A DNA stretch of 7,399 nt from an uncultured Clostridia bacterium (GTDB lineage: Bacteria > Bacillota > Clostridia > Christensenellales > UBA3700), in the NCBI GenBank assembly GCA_947176975.1, contig CAMWSW010000042.1, forward strand, positions 1 through 7,399, read 5' to 3'. This document shows positions 1 through 7,120 of this stretch, in pieces (the stretch's first letter is position 1; every line of letters begins with the position of its first letter). The position numbers and the translations under genes were made by a program. The notes beneath the pieces were generated by a model. It did not search any database, was not told the DNA's origin, and saw only the letters and a list, made by a program, of their open reading frames with translations.

Positions 1-548
1 TTGGTATATACAGGAAGGGTCTTTGACATAATCAGCCACAGCACTAATGCCACGAGTGGAGCTGCGACTAGGAATATCCAACACATTGACGGCTTGAGCA
101 TTATTGCCGACACCGTTGCGCCGATTACGAGGAAAGGCGCGCGGATAGCAAGACGAATTAGCATTGCCACGCCAAGTTGAACTTGATTTATATCGCTGTT
201 GAATCGCGTTACCATAGAGGATACGCCGTATTCGTCGCTGTTGCTCATAGAAAGTGAATTGATATGATAAAAGAGTACGTTGCGAAGTTCCGTGCCAAAG
301 CCTTGCGAACATCTTGACGCCACGTATTGACAAAACAGCGCGGAAGCCAAGCCCACCACTGCAAGAAGTACGAGAACTCCGCCCATTTGCAGAATAAAAG
401 TCTTGTTTGCTCCGTTGATACCTTTGTCTATAAGTTGAGCCATTACGTAGGGCACGATAAGCTCGAATATAGCCTCCAAGAGTTTGAATATCGGACCTAA
501 TATCAAATGTTTTTTATACTTTTTTAAGTACGGATAAAGATTTGACAT
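1..548 (-). CDS. ABC exporter half-transporter, N-terminal membrane domain (partial)
   Basis: The minus strand is open from an ATG at 548-546 to the window edge, giving 182 codons with no stop, so this is the 5' part of a longer gene. It opens MSNLYPYLKKYKKHL and shows hydrophobic segments at about residues 15-40, 51-77, 128-150 and 154-175. The motif between them (FGTELRNVLFYHINSLS, then SMVTRFNSDINQVQ) is typical of the cytoplasmic loop of type I ABC exporter membrane domains, whose coupling helices touch the ATPase. Family members usually have about 570-600 residues with a C-terminal ATPase; that half is outside the window, so Walker motifs cannot be checked. Such proteins often work as heterodimers encoded by two adjacent genes, exporting drugs, lipids or peptides; the substrate cannot be told here. 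An AAAGGA ribosome binding site (564-559) lies 10 nt before the start. Family assignment is firm; the specific role is unknown. Confidence 0.88.
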   Translation of the reverse strand, partial: MSNLYPYLKKYKKHLILGPIFKLLEAIFELIVPYVMAQLIDKGINGANKTFILQMGGVLVLLAVVGLASALFCQYVASRCSQGFGTELRNVLFYHINSLSMSNSDEYGVSSMVTRFNSDINQVQLGVAMLIRLAIRAPFLVIGATVSAIMLKPSMCWIFLVAAPLVALVLWLIMSKTLPVYT

Positions 549-565
549 AAAATACCATTCCTTTA

Positions 566-594
566 TTGACTATCTTTTAAAATTATTATAAAAT
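566..594 (+). promoter_or_regulatory. probable sigma-A promoter of nadE
   Basis: On the plus strand, TTGACT (566-571) and TAAAAT (589-594) are 17 bp apart, each matching consensus at five of six bases. The predicted start near 601 gives a leader of about 175 nt that carries the palindromic repeat at 649-741. An alternative is a weaker promoter between the repeat and the gene (741-765), where I see no good -35 box. The region is AT-rich, so chance matches are easy; confidence is moderate. Confidence 0.5.
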
Positions 595-623
595 ATTATA
601 TAATGCAAACGATAATAATGCAA
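595..623 (-). promoter_or_regulatory. sigma-A promoter of the ABC exporter gene
   Basis: Read on the minus strand, TTGCAT (623-618) and TATAAT (600-595) are separated by exactly 17 bp. Transcription would start near 588, giving a leader of about 40 nt before the ABC gene. The -10 box touches the -10 box of the opposing nadE promoter. A 9-nt direct repeat, ataatgcaa, occurs at 600-608 and 615-623 with a 15-bp period, covering the spacer and the -35 box; it could be a regulator site, but this is speculative. Confidence 0.62.
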
Positions 624-648
624 CCTTACGGGAGCAAATTATAAAATT

Positions 649-741
649 AGACCTTTCGACTACGCTCAAGGTGACTCGGTTAAAGTGAATAACGCCTTGA
701 ACGCGTCATTCTGAGCGAAACAAAGTGCAGCCGAAGAATCT
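649..741. repeat. dispersed palindromic repeat, copy A (nadE leader)
   Basis: A left arm at 649-675 (agacctttcg...ctcaaggtgac) and a right arm at 705-741 (gtcattctgagcg...gaagaatct) form an imperfect inverted repeat around a centre of about 29 nt. The section 690-741 matches 7140-7191 in the same orientation at 41 of 52 bases without gaps, so it is a repeat present at least twice in this window. The gtcattctgag arm resembles short extragenic repeats I recall from several bacterial phyla; that is memory, not a search. It lies between the nadE promoter and ribosome binding site, so it would be transcribed as a hairpin in the leader. Confidence 0.75.
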
Positions 742-775
742 AATACACCAATATCATAAATAGAAAGAGGCGAAA

Positions 776-2680
776 ATGAAAGACGGCTTTATTAAATGCG
801 GATGCGCGTCGATAGACGTGATTGTAGGCGATACGGAAAAGAATGCAAAGGCAATAGTCGACGCTATAGGCAAGGCGGACAAGCTTGGGATTAAGTTGTT
901 GGCGTTGCCAGAGCTTTGCGTATGCGGATATACTTGCGGAGACCTTTTGTTGCACGACACGCTTTTGGACGGTGTGGAAGACGCGATAGAGCATATACTC
1001 AAGAGCACTTCCAAGGCAGACGTCGTCACCGTAATAGGCGCGCCGCTTCGTAACGGCGGAAAGTTGTTCAACTGCGCCGTCGTTATTTACAAGGGCGTGA
1101 TATTGGGCGTAGTACCCAAGGAAAATATACCTAACTACGGCGAGTTTTACGAGGCGAGATATTTCACAAGCGCAAGCGACAACGATTTTTATGAGATAGA
1201 AGTTGCGGGAAGAGTAGCTCCTTTCGGACAGATAGTATTCGTCAACGAATATGCAAAAGAATATACCTTTGGCGTGGAGCTTTGCGAGGATATATGGGTG
1301 GCAAATTCGCCGTCTATAGCTTTGAGCGAAAACGGAGCAAATATCATCGTCAATATCTCCGCAAGCGACGAAGTCGTCGGCAAAGCCGAGTACAGAAAGA
1401 CGCTCGTTACCGCGCAGTCGGGCAAACTCAACTGCGGATATCTCTACGCCAGCGCAGGAGAGGGGGAGTCCACTACGGATATGGTCTTTGCGGGGCATAA
1501 TCTGATTGCCGAATGCGGCAACGTACTTGAAGAAAGCAAGCTTTTTGAGAATTCTCTTATATATACCGATATAGATGTCAAGCGTATTTCTTATGAGAAA
1601 AGACGCGTCAATACTTTTAAGGCAAGAGAAGATTTTGGATGCGTTTGCTTTGGACAAGAGCTTTCGCAAACCAAGTTGACGAGGAAATTTTCTCCCGCTC
1701 CGTTTGTGCCGAGCGACGAGGAAAAACGCATTGAGCGATGCGAACTCATACTCAAAATGCAAGCAATGGGCTTGAAAAAACGTTTGGCGCATACCGGCGC
1801 GAAAAAAGTCGTAGTAGGCTTATCGGGCGGACTTGACAGCGCGCTTGCGTTGCTGGTAATGGTCAAGGCGGCAGACAGTCTCAAGATGGACAGGAAGAGT
1901 ATTTTGGCGGTGACTATGCCGTGTTTCGGCACGACTAGCCGTACCAAGTCAAATGCGGAAATATTGGCAAACGGCTTGGGCGTGGACTTCAAGAGTGTGA
2001 ATATATCAAAGACTGTGGAGAGTCATTTTGAAGATATAGGACAGGCAAAGGACGCTTTGGACGTCACCTTTGAAAACGCGCAGGCAAGAGAGCGTACGCA
2101 AGTGCTTATGGATATTGCCAACAAGGAAGGCGGTCTCGTCGTCGGTACGGGCGACTTGTCGGAGCTTGCGCTGGGTTGGGCGACCTACAACGGAGACCAT
2201 ATGTCTATGTACGGCGTCAACGGCTCTATTCCAAAAACATTGGTAAGGTATCTTGTCAAGTTTTATGCCGACACTTGCGACAACGCAGACGTGAACAAGG
2301 CTCTTCTTGATATTCTCGACACTCCGGTAAGTCCCGAGTTGTTGCCGTCAAAGGACGAAGAAATATCACAGCAGACGGAAAATATCGTAGGACCTTACGA
2401 GTTGCACGACTTCTTCTTATACTATATAATTCGTTGGGCGTATTCGCCAAAGAAGGTATACCGCATTGCGCTCGATACCTTTGCGGGTAAGTACGACAAA
2501 GAAGTTATACTCAAGTGGCTGAAGAATTTTTATAAGAGATTCTTTGCCCAGCAATTCAAACGCTCTTGCTTGCCCGACGGACCAAAGGTGGGTAGCGTGA
2601 CGCTTTCTCCGAGAGGGGATTGGAGAATGCCAAGCGATGCGAGCGCAAGGCTTTGGCTCAAAGAGTTGGAAAGCCTTTAA
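776..2680 (+). CDS. nadE: Glutamine-dependent NAD+ synthetase
   Basis: The 634-residue protein carries out the last step of NAD+ synthesis: deamido-NAD+ is adenylated with ATP and amidated with ammonia released from glutamine (EC 6.3.5.1), in the cytoplasm. The N-terminal nitrilase-type glutaminase domain (about 1-285) shows the Glu-Lys-Cys triad at E46 (LPELCVCGY), K115 (VVPKENIPNY) and C170 (VELCEDIW). The C-terminal synthetase domain (about 320-634) has the PP-loop ATP-binding motif SGGLDSA at 350-356, PCFGTTSRTKSNA at 382-394, and GTGDLSELALGWATYNGDH at 457-475. Length and domain order fit the long two-domain bacterial NadE rather than the short ammonia-dependent form. The ATG at 776 is preceded by AGAGG (766-770) with 5 nt spacing. 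It stands alone: no nadA, nadB, nadC or nadD is adjacent. The product ends with conserved features intact and shows no frameshift. Confidence 0.97.
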   Translation: MKDGFIKCGCASIDVIVGDTEKNAKAIVDAIGKADKLGIKLLALPELCVCGYTCGDLLLHDTLLDGVEDAIEHILKSTSKADVVTVIGAPLRNGGKLFNCAVVIYKGVILGVVPKENIPNYGEFYEARYFTSASDNDFYEIEVAGRVAPFGQIVFVNEYAKEYTFGVELCEDIWVANSPSIALSENGANIIVNISASDEVVGKAEYRKTLVTAQSGKLNCGYLYASAGEGESTTDMVFAGHNLIAECGNVLEESKLFENSLIYTDIDVKRISYEKRRVNTFKAREDFGCVCFGQELSQTKLTRKFSPAPFVPSDEEKRIERCELILKMQAMGLKKRLAHTGAKKVVVGLSGGLDSALALLVMVKAADSLKMDRKSILAVTMPCFGTTSRTKSNAEILANGLGVDFKSVNISKTVESHFEDIGQAKDALDVTFENAQARERTQVLMDIANKEGGLVVGTGDLSELALGWATYNGDHMSMYGVNGSIPKTLVRYLVKFYADTCDNADVNKALLDILDTPVSPELLPSKDEEISQQTENIVGPYELHDFFLYYIIRWAYSPKKVYRIALDTFAGKYDKEVILKWLKNFYKRFFAQQFKRSCLPDGPKVGSVTLSPRGDWRMPSDASARLWLKELESL

Positions 2681-2684
2681 TGCC

Positions 2685-2807
2685 GACTGCGTATCTCGGC
2701 GCGCCTTCCGCCTGATCTGCGAGTCGACTCTCGGGGGCACGTACGGCAAGTACGCTCACCGCTCGGTCGCTCTTGTTAATACGAAAATCACACCAATCTC
2801 CGCAGTC
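2685..2807. repeat. GC-rich block bounded by 7-bp inverted repeats, possible small repeat element
   Basis: Immediately after nadE, positions 2681-2770 are about two thirds G+C, clearly above the neighbouring genes and the AT-rich spacers. The block is bounded by gactgcg at 2685-2691 and its exact complement cgcagtc at 2801-2807, and contains the perfect palindrome gagtcgactc at 2721-2730 and a short cgtac/gtacg hairpin around 2740-2752. Composition and bounded structure suggest an inserted extragenic repeat rather than a gene. A 63-codon frame crossing it (2637-2828) starts inside nadE, lacks its own ribosome binding site and resembles no family I know. No second copy is in this window, so repeat status is an inference. 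Confidence 0.45.
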
Positions 2808-2841
2808 TTGTATAAAGTAAAAAACTAAAAGAGTAACAAAA

Positions 2842-2871
2842 AAAAGAGTGTACTTGCAAGTACACTCTTTT
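2842..2871. terminator. bidirectional intrinsic terminator between nadE and the lipoprotein gene
   Basis: A perfect 30-bp palindrome with 15-bp arms (aaaagagtgtacttg and its complement) lies between two convergent genes. On the minus strand the stem is followed by eight T (complement of the A run 2838-2845), a strong signal for the lipoprotein gene, whose stop is 19 bp away. On the plus strand it is followed by a shorter, interrupted T tract (tttt, aag, tttt), which can end nadE transcripts about 160 nt after the stop codon. Confidence 0.88.
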
Positions 2872-2889
2872 AAGTTTTGAATGTTGCGA

Positions 2890-3924
2890 TTATTTAATTC
2901 CGGCTTTAATGGAAGCTGCAACGGAATCGTTTTGGTCAGCCATAGAGTAGCTGAATACTATCGTAGATTCGCATTGAGCCGAGCCGCTGTATGCTACTAT
3001 CGTGCCTTTCCAACTCTCGCTTACGGAGTATTGCTTAGCAAGACCGCAATCCCAAATTTGGACTACGAGATTGCAGTACTCGTAGGTCATATTCTTTCCG
3101 CCGTTATCGTTCTCGAGCATTCCAATCGTCGAATTTTCATCTTTCTTTTCATCGTAGGCAGCGTTGTCAGCGTTGGCTTTATCGACGTCGATGGAGAAGG
3201 TCAACTCAAAATATTTGTTACCGTTGTCGTCGGCTTTGCTTTCGATTTTAGCGCCTTCGCTCTTTACGATACCTTCAATTTTCCAGTTGATACAAGTCTT
3301 TCTTGCTTCTTTATAACTTCTTGAGGATTTAGCGTCTTCGTCTCTATTCCAATTTTTATTGCTTTCTTTCTTCCATTGCTCAACTTCCAAAAGACCTGTC
3401 TCCGTATTGTAAACTATATCCGAATTGTTGCTCATTCTATAATACTTACCGTCTTTTACGTATCTAATAGCAGCGGTAGTAAGAGTGTTTTGCGCAATAA
3501 GGTCAAAATTGTGATTGATAGGGAGTTTGAGGGTCCAGTCGTCTTTGACTGAATCGCTTTGTCTTCTCAATCTTTGATAGATAAGTTGACCGTGATTACT
3601 GTTCATTTTAGTTTCGCCGCTTCTATCGATGAAGTATGCGAAATATTCGCAGTCAATTTCGTTATAGGTGGACCTATACATTGCCGCAGCGATCCTATCT
3701 GCGGTGCTCAAAGATTCGTCAGCCAATATCTCGGCTACGTTTCTTGATATTGCGTTCATTGAAGCTAAATTAGCGGCGTCGGGGTATTCAAGATAATCCG
3801 CAAGAATCGTCTCATACTTAATGTCCGTAAGTTTATCGACGTTCTGACCGCTACAAGCGACGAAGCCGAGACACATTGTCAAAGCAATCGCCAATACCAA
3901 AGCAACTGATAAAAATTTTTTCAT
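2890..3924 (-). CDS. Secreted lipoprotein of unknown function
   Basis: The 344-residue protein starts MKKFLSVALVLAIALTMC and has a typical lipoprotein signal peptide: two Lys, a hydrophobic core, and a lipobox FVAC with the lipidated Cys at 24, so it should be anchored to the outer face of the membrane. Phe at the -3 position is less common than Leu. I chose the ATG at 3924 because AGGGAG lies 6 nt upstream; the in-frame ATG at 3957 would place that site inside the gene. The mature part is hydrophilic, rich in Lys, Asp, Asn and Tyr, with no transmembrane segment; a helical N-terminal part (about 45-90) is followed by probable beta-strand stretches, such as FELTFSIDVD (239-248) and YCNLVVQIWDCG (283-294), and a Ser/Lys-rich insert near 185-210. 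Five further cysteines (92, 211, 284, 293, 318) are present. I recognise no family. It is transcribed alone, divergently from the alpha-mannosidase gene, but a functional link is not shown. Confidence 0.85.
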   Translation of the reverse strand: MKKFLSVALVLAIALTMCLGFVACSGQNVDKLTDIKYETILADYLEYPDAANLASMNAISRNVAEILADESLSTADRIAAAMYRSTYNEIDCEYFAYFIDRSGETKMNSNHGQLIYQRLRRQSDSVKDDWTLKLPINHNFDLIAQNTLTTAAIRYVKDGKYYRMSNNSDIVYNTETGLLEVEQWKKESNKNWNRDEDAKSSRSYKEARKTCINWKIEGIVKSEGAKIESKADDNGNKYFELTFSIDVDKANADNAAYDEKKDENSTIGMLENDNGGKNMTYEYCNLVVQIWDCGLAKQYSVSESWKGTIVAYSGSAQCESTIVFSYSMADQNDSVAASIKAGIK

Positions 3925-3937
3925 AAAATTCTCCCTC

Positions 3938-3952
3938 GCTCTTGTCAAGAGC
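3938..3952. repeat. 15-bp inverted repeat in the lipoprotein leader
   Basis: On the minus strand GCTCTTG-A-CAAGAGC is a perfect 7-bp inverted repeat with one central base, placed just upstream of the ribosome binding site and about 20-30 nt downstream of the predicted transcription start. It could be a repressor operator or, in RNA, a 6-bp hairpin with a 3-nt loop at the 5' end. The sequence alone does not decide. Confidence 0.55.
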
Positions 3953-3976
3953 CTCATATATTACTTTTATATAATT

Positions 3977-4006
3977 AGTATAAATTCGATATACGGTAAA
4001 AGTCAA
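3977..4006 (-). promoter_or_regulatory. sigma-A promoter of the lipoprotein gene
   Basis: On the minus strand TTGACT (4006-4001) and TATACT (3982-3977) are separated by 18 bp, each with five of six consensus matches. Transcription would start near 3970, giving a leader of about 45 nt that contains the inverted repeat at 3938-3952 and the ribosome binding site. Confidence 0.65.
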
Positions 4007-4066
4007 TATCTTTTTTTTATAAATTATGGACGAAATGGGATTATTATCGGGCGAGCAAACAGACAA

Positions 4067-4095
4067 TTGACACAGAAATGAAAAAGGGTTATAAT
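4067..4095 (+). promoter_or_regulatory. full-consensus sigma-A promoter of the alpha-mannosidase gene
   Basis: TTGACA (4067-4072), a 17-bp spacer and TATAAT (4090-4095) match the housekeeping consensus at all twelve bases with ideal spacing. Transcription would start near 4102, leaving a leader of about 54 nt. A promoter this strong usually needs a repressor or other control if the gene is conditional; the inverted repeat at 4120-4142 is a candidate site. Confidence 0.8.
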
Positions 4096-4119
4096 TATTA
4101 TAATATTATATAAATTTTT

Positions 4120-4142
4120 TATCAATATTATTTGTATTGATA
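4120..4142. repeat. inverted repeat in the alpha-mannosidase leader, possible operator
   Basis: TATCAATA (4120-4127) and TATTGATA (4135-4142) are perfect 8-bp inverted arms around a 7-nt centre, lying about 20 nt downstream of the predicted transcription start and 2 nt before the AAGGG ribosome binding site (4145-4149). It may be a binding site for a dimeric repressor or a weak AU-rich hairpin affecting translation. The AT-rich setting makes chance occurrence possible. Confidence 0.5.
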
Positions 4143-4155
4143 TCAAGGGTGTATT

Positions 4156-7101
4156 ATGGTAGAAAGAATTGCGCTTTATCCCAATCACGTGGCAAGACTT
4201 CTTGCTATAAGAAAAAAGATTTACAATATAGTAGGGCAATTATCTTGCGAAGCCGCGCTATCCAAAGAGCCAATTCCCAAGACCTTGCTTGACAAGGCGA
4301 ATTTTTCTCCATTCAAAAACGGAATGGTTTGGGGCAGTGATTTTGACTGCGCTTGGTTTAGATTCAAAGGACAAGTACCGGAGGAATGCAAGGGCAAGAA
4401 GGTCGTCGCTTTGATAAACATTCAAGGCGAAGGACTAGTATATATCGACGGTCAGCCCAGACAGGGAATCACCCAAGTGCTTGACGGCATAGACCTTGTT
4501 CAATCCGTCAAGGGAAAGCAAGCCGTAGATTTGTTCAATCCCGCAGAGGGCGGAGAGCAAGTAGAACTGCTCGTCGACAGCGGTTTCAACGGCAAGCGCA
4601 ACAAGAAGGGAGTCAAGGTCAGACTCATGCGCAAGGACTTGGCGACTTGCGACGAAGAAGCTTTGACGTATTATTACGATTATCTCCAACTAGTTATGGT
4701 AATGCTCACTTACGGCAAGAACAAGCATTTGAGTGAAGAGAGACTCAAGGAAATTGATAAAGCTCTCAATCAATCTTATAAACTTGCAAAGAAAAGTATG
4801 GTTGAGGCGCACGAATATTTGACGAAGATAATCACAACTCCCGTGGACGATAAAGTCACGGAATACACCGCGATAGGACACGCGCACATTGACCTTGCAT
4901 GGCTTTGGCCTGTGAGAGAGACCAAGCGCAAAGGCACGCGTACTTTCGCCACTGCGCTCAACAATATAGACAAATATCCCGAATATATTTTCGGAGCGTC
5001 GCAAGCTCAACTCTTTGATTGGATCAAGCAAGAAGAGCCTGAACTTTTTGAGAGAGTGAAAAAGGCAGTTGCCGACGGACGTATAGAATTGCAAGGCGGT
5101 ATGTGGACGGAAAACGATTGCAATATCCCAAACGGCGAAAGCATAATAAGACAGTTTTTATACGGCGAGAAATTCTTCAAAGACGAATTCGGAAAACAAT
5201 GCAAAATGGTATGGCTTCCCGACGTGTTCGGATATCCCGCATCTTTACCGCAGATAATGAAGAAGTGCGGAAGAGAGTATTTTATGACGATAAAGCTTTC
5301 TTGGAACACCGTCAATAAATTCCCATACAAGACCTTCTTGTGGAAGGGCATTGACGGCACGGAAATATTATCGCATTTGGCTCCGCAGGGCAATTACAAC
5401 TCCACGGGTTCGCCGATGGCTATCACCAAGTCTGACAACGGCAATCCGCAAGGCGACCAAATCGACAAGGCATTGCTCATCTACGGCATAGGCGACGGCG
5501 GCGGCGGTCCGGGCGAAGCGCATCTTGAAATGTTGAGACGCGAAGCAAACGAGAAGGGTATGAGCAAAATCGTACGCCGTCCCGCAGAGCAACTTTTCGA
5601 CGATTTGAAGAGCGAATATATCGAAGTTATGCCCACTTATGACGGCGAGTTGTATCTTGAGAAGCATCAGGGCACTTACACTTCGCAATCCAACAACAAG
5701 CTTTACAACAGACTTATGGAGCAAGCGTTGCACAACTTGGAGTGGCTTATGTCGCTTGCCAAAGTCAAGGGAGTGGAGTACGACTGTCCGCGACTTGAAG
5801 AGATATGGAAAGAAGTATTGTTGTATCAATTCCACGACATTATCCCAGGATCGTCTATCAACAGAGTATACGTCGAGTCGTTGGCAAGATACAAAGAAAT
5901 GTACGCCGAGGTCAACGGATATATCGATGAAATTTTGAAGTCGCTGACGACAAGCGCAGGCTTGGGAGTCGTCAATCCCACGAGCTTTGACAGACAAGAG
6001 TACGTCAAAATGAACGATATGTGGTACAAAGCAGACGTCAAGGCGTATTCTTCGGCTTTGCTGACAAGCATCAGCGTAGAAGACAGAGAAGGGCTGTCGC
6101 GCGGAAGAGACTTTATTCAAAACGACAAAGTCAAAGTGCATTTCGCAAAGGATGGAACTATCGACTCACTCGTTGACTTGACGAACAACAAAGAATTGTG
6201 CGGAGACTATCTCAACAAGCTCACCGTATATTCCGACCCCAAGATGTATTACAACGCGTGGGATATCAATATCAAATATACGGATATGCGCAAGTGGCAA
6301 TTTAAATTGGAAAGTCATAAGTCCTATCTTGACGGCGCAAGCGTAATAATGGAGAATATTTATACCTTCAAAGACAGCACGATAATTCAAAAGGTGACTT
6401 TGACAAAGGGTGACAGCGCAGTGGTATTCGATACGGCAGTGGATTGGAGAGAGGCGTACAAAATGTTGCGCGCAGACTTCCGCCCAAGCGTATATTCCGA
6501 CACTGTCAACTGCGATATTCAATTCGGCAATTTCGACAGATCTACGCTTGAGGATACTTCCGTACGCAAGGCGCAATTTGAGATATGCGCTCACAAATTT
6601 ATCAACGTGGACAACGGCGATTACGGTGTCGCGCTCCTCAACGATTGCAAGTACGGCTATAGAGCAAAGAACGGACTTTTGTCCCTCAATCTCTTGCGTT
6701 CGCCAAAGTCTCCCGACCCCGAATGCGATATGGGCGAACATAAATTCACTTACGTATTCTATCCTCATGAGGGCAAGTGGAGCGACAGCGACGTAGTCAA
6801 GCGCGGTTACGCTCTCAACAACAAGCTTATCGTCAAAGAGGCGACTCCCGTCATTGACAATTTATTTGAGATAGACGGCGACGTAATTTTGGAGACAGTC
6901 AAGGTCAGCGAGGACGGCAAGGGCATCGTCGCAAGAATATACGAAAGATGCGGCAGAGATTGCAAAGCCACCGTCAAAGCAAAGTTCCCCTGCATGAAGG
7001 TATATGAAAGCAATATGATAGAAGACGACCTCAAAGCAGTAGATAGCGACGACTTTGAATTTGGAAAGTACGAAGTAAAGACTCTTATCTTTACTCTTTA
7101 A
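4156..7101 (+). CDS. Cytoplasmic GH38 alpha-mannosidase
   Basis: The 981-residue protein is a retaining alpha-mannosidase of glycoside hydrolase family 38. An N-terminal beta-rich domain (about 30-165) precedes the catalytic barrel (about 236-500), a helical middle domain (about 505-600) and C-terminal beta-sandwich domains (about 640-981). Zinc ligands and catalytic residues are visible by family alignment: H244 and D246 in GHAHIDLAWLWP, nucleophile D356 in WLPDVFGYPASLPQ, and H560 in YQFHDIIPGSS. The segment YGIGDGGGGPGEAH (443-456) is also typical of this branch, which includes the eukaryotic cytosolic enzyme MAN2C1. There is no signal peptide, so it should act on mannosides or N-glycan fragments taken into the cell; exact linkage preference is unknown. 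The ATG at 4156 has AAGGG 6 nt upstream. The gene has its own consensus promoter and terminator and is probably monocistronic; no sugar transporter or regulator lies beside it. The length is normal and all key residues are present. Confidence 0.95.
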   Translation: MVERIALYPNHVARLLAIRKKIYNIVGQLSCEAALSKEPIPKTLLDKANFSPFKNGMVWGSDFDCAWFRFKGQVPEECKGKKVVALINIQGEGLVYIDGQPRQGITQVLDGIDLVQSVKGKQAVDLFNPAEGGEQVELLVDSGFNGKRNKKGVKVRLMRKDLATCDEEALTYYYDYLQLVMVMLTYGKNKHLSEERLKEIDKALNQSYKLAKKSMVEAHEYLTKIITTPVDDKVTEYTAIGHAHIDLAWLWPVRETKRKGTRTFATALNNIDKYPEYIFGASQAQLFDWIKQEEPELFERVKKAVADGRIELQGGMWTENDCNIPNGESIIRQFLYGEKFFKDEFGKQCKMVWLPDVFGYPASLPQIMKKCGREYFMTIKLSWNTVNKFPYKTFLWKGIDGTEILSHLAPQGNYNSTGSPMAITKSDNGNPQGDQIDKALLIYGIGDGGGGPGEAHLEMLRREANEKGMSKIVRRPAEQLFDDLKSEYIEVMPTYDGELYLEKHQGTYTSQSNNKLYNRLMEQALHNLEWLMSLAKVKGVEYDCPRLEEIWKEVLLYQFHDIIPGSSINRVYVESLARYKEMYAEVNGYIDEILKSLTTSAGLGVVNPTSFDRQEYVKMNDMWYKADVKAYSSALLTSISVEDREGLSRGRDFIQNDKVKVHFAKDGTIDSLVDLTNNKELCGDYLNKLTVYSDPKMYYNAWDINIKYTDMRKWQFKLESHKSYLDGASVIMENIYTFKDSTIIQKVTLTKGDSAVVFDTAVDWREAYKMLRADFRPSVYSDTVNCDIQFGNFDRSTLEDTSVRKAQFEICAHKFINVDNGDYGVALLNDCKYGYRAKNGLLSLNLLRSPKSPDPECDMGEHKFTYVFYPHEGKWSDSDVVKRGYALNNKLIVKEATPVIDNLFEIDGDVILETVKVSEDGKGIVARIYERCGRDCKATVKAKFPCMKVYESNMIEDDLKAVDSDDFEFGKYEVKTLIFTL

Positions 7102-7120
7102 ACGACGTTACACTTTTACT

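Noticed and set aside
601..775. Possible riboswitch in the long nadE leader
   Set aside because: Most of the leader is the repeat that also occurs at 7121-7191 in an unrelated place, and I see no known NAD or nicotinate aptamer pattern.
740..1792. 350-codon open frame on the minus strand opposite nadE
   Set aside because: It lies wholly antisense to a gene with an intact catalytic triad and PP-loop, its product resembles no family, and it has low-quality composition typical of an antisense shadow.
2637..2828. 63-codon frame overlapping the nadE 3' end and the GC-rich block
   Set aside because: The start lies inside nadE without its own ribosome binding site, and the composition follows the repeat-like block rather than the host genes.
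2881..3324. 147-codon plus-strand frame inside the lipoprotein gene
   Set aside because: It is antisense to a gene with a clear signal peptide, promoter, ribosome binding site and terminator.
3925..3957. Upstream ATG at 3957 extending the lipoprotein by 11 residues
   Set aside because: The extension MRLLTRARENF would precede a normal signal peptide and would put the AGGGAG ribosome binding site inside the coding sequence; the ATG at 3924 fits better.
5368..6141. 257-codon and neighbouring open frames antisense to the alpha-mannosidase gene
   Set aside because: They are opposite well-conserved GH38 motifs and have no ribosome binding site or recognisable domain.
7111..7120. acttttact after the alpha-mannosidase gene, matching part of the terminal repeat at 7293
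   Set aside because: Only nine bases are shared exactly in an AT-rich region, so it is probably chance.
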